In this document: positions 8,364 to 12,602 of the stretch, in pieces
How the letters are laid out: each line of letters opens with the position of its first letter
Numbering within the stretch: position 1 is the first letter of the stretch
Assembly (NCBI GenBank): GCA_002427545.1
Contig: DIRM01000026.1
Span: 1 to 12,602, forward strand
Length of the DNA stretch: 12,602 nucleotides
Origin: Mageeibacillus sp. UBA5436
GTDB lineage: Bacteria; Bacillota; Clostridia; Saccharofermentanales; DTU023
Direction of reading: 5' to 3'
Made by a program: the position numbers and the translations under genes
Notes under the pieces: model-generated
What the model was told of the DNA's origin: nothing
Seen by the model: only the letters and a program-made list of their open reading frames with translations
Database searches by the model: none

Positions 8364-8391
8364 ATGATAAACAATTCAACATAAATTGCAA
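8364..8391 (-). promoter_or_regulatory. Candidate sigma-A-type promoter for the pyr operon
   Basis: On the minus strand, TTGCAA (8386-8391; 4 of 6 to the -35 consensus) and TATCAT (8364-8369; 5 of 6 to TATAAT) are 16 bases apart. Transcription would begin near 8357 and leave a leader of roughly 57 bases before pyrC. A perfect TATAAT at 8334-8339 and a TATACT at 8391-8396 are alternatives, each with a poor -35. In such AT-rich DNA these matches can occur by chance. Confidence 0.35.
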
Positions 8392-8469
8392 GTATAATTT
8401 CTTGTTTTAATGTTTAAAATCATTTTATAATCTAGTCATTAAAGAAGTCTTATAAATGTTTTTTAAAAA

Positions 8470-9531
8470 TTAATCTACTTTAATCGACCAACCTTCTGGT
8501 CCTTCTTTTTTATGCCATTGAATTGCTGTTAATTCATCATAAATCTTTTGTGAGATTTTGCCAATTTCATTATTATTAATAATCATTTTTTCTTGTTCAT
8601 ATAATAATTCGCCTACAGGACTAATGACGGCTGCAGTTCCAGCACCAAAAACTTCTTGCAATTTGCCTTGTTGATAGGCTGCAAAAACTTCATCTATCGA
8701 AATCTTTCTTTCTTCCACATCATAATCTTGCGTTTTCAGAAGTTTAATAATTGATTTACGAGTAATCCCAGGTAAAATGGAGCCATTTAAGGCTGGTGTA
8801 ATCACGGTATCATCGATAACAAAAAATATATTCATGGAGCCCACTTCTTCAATATATTTACGTTCGATACCATCGAGCCATAATACTTGAGAATAACCCT
8901 TGGCTTCTGCTTCTGCTTGGCCTAATAAGCTGGCTGCATAATTTCCACCCGTTTTGGCTTCTCCCATACCGCCAGGAACAGCTCGAACATATTTGTCTTC
9001 AACATATATTTTATTTGGCGCCAATCCTGAATTTAAGTATGAACCCACTGGGCTAAGAATAATTAAAAATCTATATGTTTTACTCGGATCAACACCTAAA
9101 AATGATTGGTCAGCAATAATAAACGGTCTGATATATAACGAACCATATTTTTCCTCTGGCACCCAACGTTTCTCTATGGAAATTAATTGTTTTAAACCAT
9201 CCAAAGCAAGTTCTTCGTCAAGCTCTGGAATATTAAGACGTTTGGCAGATCGGTTCAAGCGTTTAAAATTTTCATCTGGGCGAAATAAGTAAATTTCATC
9301 ATGATTACGATATGCCTTTAATCCTTCAAAAATGGTTTGACCATAATGAAATGCGGCAGTTGCTGGATCTAGACTTAAAGATTGATACGGAATAATACGT
9401 GGGTTATTCCAGCCAAGTTCTTTTGAATAGTCCATTTGGAACATATAATCTGTGAAGATTGTACCAAATTTTAAATTTGACATGTCAGGTAATTCTTTTA
9501 ATTTTGATTTCTTTTCAAATTTAATTTCCAT
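8470..9531 (-). CDS. ilvE: Branched-chain amino acid aminotransferase
   Basis: This PLP enzyme (fold type IV) transfers the amino group between glutamate and the 2-oxo acids of valine, leucine and isoleucine. The 353-residue length fits the longer subgroup found in Bacillota and eukaryotes, not the roughly 310-residue E. coli type. Visible motifs are FHYGQTIFEGLKAYR (61-75), RPDENFKRL (84-92), YIRPF (133-137), GGMGEAKTGGNYAAS (187-201) with the PLP-binding lysine K193, YIEEVGSMNIFFV (226-238), LPGITRKSI (253-261) and FGAGTAAVISPVG (295-307). The ATG at 9529-9531 has GAGG 6 bases upstream. It follows ilvA after a 52-base AT-rich gap and is the last gene of the ilv run; 169 bases separate it from pyrC. 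Confidence 0.96.
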   Translation of the reverse strand: MEIKFEKKSKLKELPDMSNLKFGTIFTDYMFQMDYSKELGWNNPRIIPYQSLSLDPATAAFHYGQTIFEGLKAYRNHDEIYLFRPDENFKRLNRSAKRLNIPELDEELALDGLKQLISIEKRWVPEEKYGSLYIRPFIIADQSFLGVDPSKTYRFLIILSPVGSYLNSGLAPNKIYVEDKYVRAVPGGMGEAKTGGNYAASLLGQAEAEAKGYSQVLWLDGIERKYIEEVGSMNIFFVIDDTVITPALNGSILPGITRKSIIKLLKTQDYDVEERKISIDEVFAAYQQGKLQEVFGAGTAAVISPVGELLYEQEKMIINNNEIGKISQKIYDELTAIQWHKKEGPEGWSIKVD

Positions 9532-9583
9532 GATTTTCCTCTTTTTTATTTTAGAATTTATTTATTTTGCTTTTTTCTATTAT

Positions 9584-10864
9584 TTATAATTCATTTACCA
9601 AATGAAAACCCTTTTCTATTAAAGCCTTTTTTATGTCTTTAATATGATTAAGATTTTTTGTTTCTAATTTCAAATTTAAAACACAACTATCAATAGCTGT
9701 ATTTTCACCACCTGGATTATAATTAACTTCTGTTACATTGGCACCAAGTTCAGCAATAACTGTTGATACATATTGCAATTGACCCGGCTTATCCGTTAAA
9801 GCAATATTTAATTCTGTATTGCGACCTCCAACTAATAAGCCTCTTTGAATCACACGAGATAAAATGTTGACATCGATATTGCCACCACTCAATAGAACAC
9901 AAACTTTTTTATTTTTATGTCTAAATTTGTCGAAAAGAACGGCTGCAAAAGCAACCGCACCTGCACCTTCACAAACTACTTTTTGTTTTTCCATCAAAGC
10001 TAATAATGAATATGCGATTTCATCTTCACTAACAGTGACAATATGATCTACATATTGTTGAACGATTTGAAAAGTTAAATCACCTGATTCTTTAACATTG
10101 ATACCATCGGCAAAAGTATTCTCATCACCCGTATGTACTATTTTATTTTGTTTAATCGATTCATACATGGAGGGTGCTTTGGCAGCTTGTACGCCAATTA
10201 TTTCACAATCAGGCTTAAGGTTTTTAATGACATAAGAAACACCACTAATCAAACCACCACCACCAATTGGAACAACAACAGTATCGACATCAGGTAATTG
10301 TTCTAAAATTTCTAAACCTATCGTGCCTTGACCTACTATGACTTCAGGATCATTAAAAGGATGAATAAATGTTTTCTTTTTCAGTTTATTATATTCCAAT
10401 GCGGCATGATAGGCAGAATCATAATCATCGCCTGCTAAAATTATTTCTGAACCATAGGCTTTGGTTGCTTCAATTTTAGAAATTGGAGCAGATTCCGGCA
10501 TAAAGATAGTGGATTTAATGCCTAATTTTTGACAGGCTAAGGCCACTCCTTGAGCATGATTACCAGCTGAACAAGCAACAACACCATTTGCCTTTTCTGC
10601 CTCGCTCAAACAAGAAATTTTATAATAGGCTCCTCTAATTTTAAAAGAGCCTGTTTTTTGCAAATTTTCTGTTTTTATATAAATTTTTTCTTCTGGAAAA
10701 ATGGCATCTACAGGAATCAAATCGGTATGACGAATCACTTCTTTGACTTTGTAAGATGCTTTATAAACATTATCCAGAGTCAATTTAGTTTGACTTAAAT
10801 CAATGCCTTTTTGTTCTGGATTTATTGCATCGCCTTTTAGATTTTGATTATTAGCATTGTTCAT
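9584..10864 (-). CDS. ilvA: Threonine deaminase (threonine ammonia-lyase), single ACT-domain form
   Basis: The enzyme converts threonine to 2-oxobutanoate and ammonia, opening the isoleucine route. The protein has 426 residues. After an Asn/Gln-rich N-terminal stretch of about 28 residues comes the fold type II PLP domain: QKTGSFKIRGAYYK (69-82) with PLP lysine K75, SAGNHAQG (99-106), the phosphate-binding GGGGLISG (201-208), CEGAGA (298-303) and LSGGN (325-329). A single ACT-like domain follows at about 348-426 (TELNIALTDKPGQL), unlike the long form with two regulatory domains (about 510 residues). The medium form includes both biosynthetic and catabolic (TdcB-like) members; location between ilvD and ilvE favours biosynthesis. 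The ATG overlaps the ilvD stop (ATGA), with AAGGGAG 10 bases upstream. Feedback by isoleucine or valine at the ACT domain is possible but not shown by the sequence. Confidence 0.95.
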   Translation of the reverse strand: MNNANNQNLKGDAINPEQKGIDLSQTKLTLDNVYKASYKVKEVIRHTDLIPVDAIFPEEKIYIKTENLQKTGSFKIRGAYYKISCLSEAEKANGVVACSAGNHAQGVALACQKLGIKSTIFMPESAPISKIEATKAYGSEIILAGDDYDSAYHAALEYNKLKKKTFIHPFNDPEVIVGQGTIGLEILEQLPDVDTVVVPIGGGGLISGVSYVIKNLKPDCEIIGVQAAKAPSMYESIKQNKIVHTGDENTFADGINVKESGDLTFQIVQQYVDHIVTVSEDEIAYSLLALMEKQKVVCEGAGAVAFAAVLFDKFRHKNKKVCVLLSGGNIDVNILSRVIQRGLLVGGRNTELNIALTDKPGQLQYVSTVIAELGANVTEVNYNPGGENTAIDSCVLNLKLETKNLNHIKDIKKALIEKGFHLVNEL

Positions 10865-12525
10865 TCTAAAACAGCTCCCTTATGTGAACCTGTAACCATA
10901 CGGCGATAACGATTTAACCAACCTGTTACAGTATTCGTAACCTCTGGGGTAAAGTTTTGCATTCTATTATCGAATTCATCCTCTGAAATTTTTAAATTAA
11001 GTTGATAATTTGGTATATCAATAGAAATGATATCCCCTTCTTTAATAATACCAATTGCACCACCTAAAGCTGCTTCAGGAGAAACATGGCCGATTGCCGC
11101 TCCTCTTGACGCTCCCGAAAAACGACCATCCGTTATTAAAGCAACGCTTTTGTCTAATTTCATGCCGGCTAATGCTGAGGTTGGGTTTAACATTTCACGC
11201 ATGCCTGGACCACCTTTAGGGCCTTCATAACGAATGACAACAACATCGCCAGGTTTAATTCCGCCTTCATATATGGTATTTATAGCATCTTCTTCCGAAT
11301 TGAAGACTCTAGCAGGACCTTCATGTTTTAACATTTCATCTGCTACAGCTGAACGCTTTACTACCGCACCATATTTTGCAATATTGCCATATAAAATTGC
11401 TAAACCGCCAACTTCACTATATGGATTGTTTATATCCCGAATAGCACCATTATCTTTCTTTTCAATGGGTGCAATATTTTCACGAATTGTTTTATTGGTA
11501 ACCGTTAATAAATCCAAATCTAATAAATCTTTTTTAGCTAATTCTTTTTGCACAGCAGCAACACCACCAGCAAAAAACAGATCTTCCATTCTTGTAGGGC
11601 CTGCTGGTGCTAAATGACAAAGATTCGGTGTTTTTTCGCTAATTTCATTAAACATTCTTAAATCGACATCTATCCCTGCTTCTGTAGCAATTGCTAATAA
11701 ATGTAAAACGGTATTTGTTGAACAGCCAAGCGCCATATCACAAGTTATGGCATTTCGAATTGATTTTTCATTAATAATATCTTTAATACGAATGTCATTG
11801 CGTAATAATTCCATAATCGCTACACCAGAAGCTTTAGCTAAGCGCTGTCTGGCAGAATAAGGCTCTGGCGTTGTGCCATTGCCAGGTAAAGCAAGGCCAA
11901 TTGCTTCTGTCAAGCAATGCATAGAATTGGCAGTATACATACCAGCACAGCTACCACAACTTGGGCAAGCACATTGCTCGATCTCTGACAATTCAGTTTC
12001 TGTAATCATATTTGATTTATAGCTTCCTACTGCTTCAAAAAGCGAGGATAAGCTCAGAGAACCACTTTCATTTTGGCCAGCTAACATCGGACCACCAGAG
12101 ATTAAGATGGTTGGTAGATTAAGGCGCAAAGCGCCCATAATCATACCAGGTACAATTTTATCGCAATTTGGTACTAATACTAAACCATCAAGACCATGTG
12201 CAATTGCCATCGATTCTAAGCTATCCGCAATCAATTCTCTACTTGGCAAAGAATATTTCATACCGACATGTCCCATAGCAATACCATCACAAACACCAAT
12301 GGATGGAATGATTATCGGCGTACCACCATTCATTAAAATACCAGCTTTGACGCTTTGGCTTATTTTATCTAAATTCATATGGCCTGGAACGATTTCGCTA
12401 TAGGCGCTAATAATGCCAATCAAAGGTCTTTTCAATTGTTCTTCAGTATAACCTAAAGCATAAAAAAGGCTTCTATTCGGAGCTCTTTCTGGGCCACGTA
12501 TGACTTTATCACTTGGTAGTTTCAT
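10861..12525 (-). CDS. ilvD: Dihydroxy-acid dehydratase
   Basis: The iron-sulfur dehydratase makes the 2-oxo acids of valine and isoleucine from the dihydroxy acids. The 554-residue length is normal for the family. Motifs are VPGHMNL (46-52), GVCDGIAMGH (77-86), PSRELIADS (94-102), PNCDKIVPGM (119-128; cluster cysteine C121, metal/carbamate region D122-K123), CPSCGSCAGMYTANSM (187-202, including C193), GCSTNT (267-272) and ITDGRFSG (464-471), whose serine S470 matches the catalytic base. VPGH near residue 48 is as in the E. coli oxygen-labile [4Fe-4S] type and not the NTCN seen in plant [2Fe-2S] enzymes; cluster type is inferred from memory of these sequences. The ATG at 12523-12525 has GAGAGGG 5 bases upstream. 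It overlaps ilvA by 4 bases, which suggests translational coupling. Confidence 0.97.
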   Translation of the reverse strand: MKLPSDKVIRGPERAPNRSLFYALGYTEEQLKRPLIGIISAYSEIVPGHMNLDKISQSVKAGILMNGGTPIIIPSIGVCDGIAMGHVGMKYSLPSRELIADSLESMAIAHGLDGLVLVPNCDKIVPGMIMGALRLNLPTILISGGPMLAGQNESGSLSLSSLFEAVGSYKSNMITETELSEIEQCACPSCGSCAGMYTANSMHCLTEAIGLALPGNGTTPEPYSARQRLAKASGVAIMELLRNDIRIKDIINEKSIRNAITCDMALGCSTNTVLHLLAIATEAGIDVDLRMFNEISEKTPNLCHLAPAGPTRMEDLFFAGGVAAVQKELAKKDLLDLDLLTVTNKTIRENIAPIEKKDNGAIRDINNPYSEVGGLAILYGNIAKYGAVVKRSAVADEMLKHEGPARVFNSEEDAINTIYEGGIKPGDVVVIRYEGPKGGPGMREMLNPTSALAGMKLDKSVALITDGRFSGASRGAAIGHVSPEAALGGAIGIIKEGDIISIDIPNYQLNLKISEDEFDNRMQNFTPEVTNTVTGWLNRYRRMVTGSHKGAVLE

Positions 12526-12602
12526 TTCTTCCCTCTCATAGAATATTTTATAATCCTTCTTACGGATTTGATGTTTTTAATTCTTAAAACGATGAGCAAT
12601 TA
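12526..12602 (-). other. Upstream region of ilvD, cut by the window edge
   Basis: These 77 bases hold the ilvD ribosome binding site (GAGAGGG, 12531-12537) and a small inverted repeat, AATCC-GTAAGAA-GGATT, at 12552-12568. No T-run follows the hairpin, so it is not an intrinsic terminator. I see no T-box signature in this short piece and no strong -35/-10 pair; TATAAA near 12546-12551 lacks a good -35. Whether ilvD is the first gene of its operon lies outside the window. Confidence 0.5.
12552..12568 (-). repeat. Small inverted repeat upstream of ilvD
   Basis: Arms AATCC and GGATT (5 bases each, perfect) flank a 7-base loop, ending 26 bases before the ilvD ATG. In RNA this would be a weak hairpin. 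It may be the last stem of a longer leader, an operator half, or chance. Confidence 0.35.

Larger units (their letters stand above)
8301..8469 (-). other. Intergenic spacer between ilvE and pyrC
   Basis: This AT-rich 169-base stretch separates the ilv genes from the pyr genes on the same strand. It contains promoter-like hexamers and weak AT-only inverted repeats: CATTTATAA near the ilvE end against TTATAAAATG, and CAATT/AATTG at 8372-8376 and 8384-8388. I see no GC-rich stem followed by a T-run, so no confident intrinsic terminator for ilvE, and no PyrR-binding-type leader or attenuator before pyrC. No open frame worth calling is present. Confidence 0.7.

Noticed and set aside
8422..8458. 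CATTTATAA ... TTATAAAATG inverted repeat just after ilvE as a terminator
   Set aside because: The stem is all A/T with one mismatch and a 19-base loop, and no T-run follows; it is too weak to call.
11234..11617. Plus-strand open frame of 127 codons, and smaller ones at 8954-9292, 12107-12403, 11027-11230, 9864-10046, 3702-3962, 3379-3567 and 1012-1215
   Set aside because: All are antisense to strongly conserved enzymes (ilvD, ilvE, ilvA, carB, pyrK, pyrE), have no recognisable domains, and have no independent context.
12526..12602. T-box or leader-peptide attenuator in front of ilvD
   Set aside because: Only 77 bases are visible and none of the conserved T-box sequence or a terminator with T-run is present; the question lies outside the window.
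1..12602. Novel system, mobile element, CRISPR or prophage
   Set aside because: Nearly all of the window is occupied by ten recognisable amino-acid and pyrimidine biosynthesis genes with intact motifs; no direct repeats, transposase or unexplained coding region was found.

Overview
This window is a block of biosynthetic housekeeping genes, all read from the minus strand (right to left). No mobile element, RNA gene, CRISPR array or toxin/defence gene is visible. The DNA is AT-rich by eye. The dihydroorotate dehydrogenase is the NAD-linked two-subunit type (PyrD class 1B plus the iron-sulfur/FAD subunit PyrK), the branched-chain aminotransferase is about 350 residues long, and two genes begin with TTG. 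Together these suggest a low-GC Bacillota (Firmicutes) bacterium, possibly anaerobic, but the genus cannot be told from the window. TGG encodes tryptophan and TGA ends pyrE and ilvD, so nothing suggests recoding of TGA.

Right part (about 12,602 down to 8,470), branched-chain amino acids. The order of transcription is ilvD (dihydroxy-acid dehydratase), ilvA (threonine deaminase with one ACT domain) and ilvE (branched-chain aminotransferase). ilvD and ilvA overlap in an ATGA, and ilvE follows ilvA after 52 bases. IlvA makes 2-oxobutanoate from threonine, the entry step to isoleucine. IlvD makes the 2-oxo acids of valine and isoleucine, and IlvE aminates them. The intermediate enzymes (acetohydroxyacid synthase and ketol-acid reductoisomerase) are not in the window.

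Middle (8,301 to 8,469). This is a 169-base AT-rich spacer, the only sizeable gap. It has plausible sigma-A-like promoter elements for the pyr genes. I see neither a convincing terminator for the ilv genes nor a PyrR-type attenuator.

Left part (8,300 down to 1), de novo pyrimidine synthesis. The order is pyrC, carB, pyrK, pyrD, pyrF, pyrE, pyrB, with pyrB cut by the window edge. Spacings are short (18 to 52 bases), or the genes overlap (pyrK/pyrD by 7 bases, pyrE/pyrB by 8), so this looks like one operon. It covers every UMP step except the glutaminase subunit of carbamoyl-phosphate synthase: carA is absent from the spot beside carB where it usually sits in Bacillota. pyrB is downstream of pyrE instead of near the front.

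I found no undescribed system. The points worth a second look are the missing carA, the displaced pyrB, the same-strand junction of the ilv and pyr clusters without an obvious terminator or attenuator, and some start-codon details.
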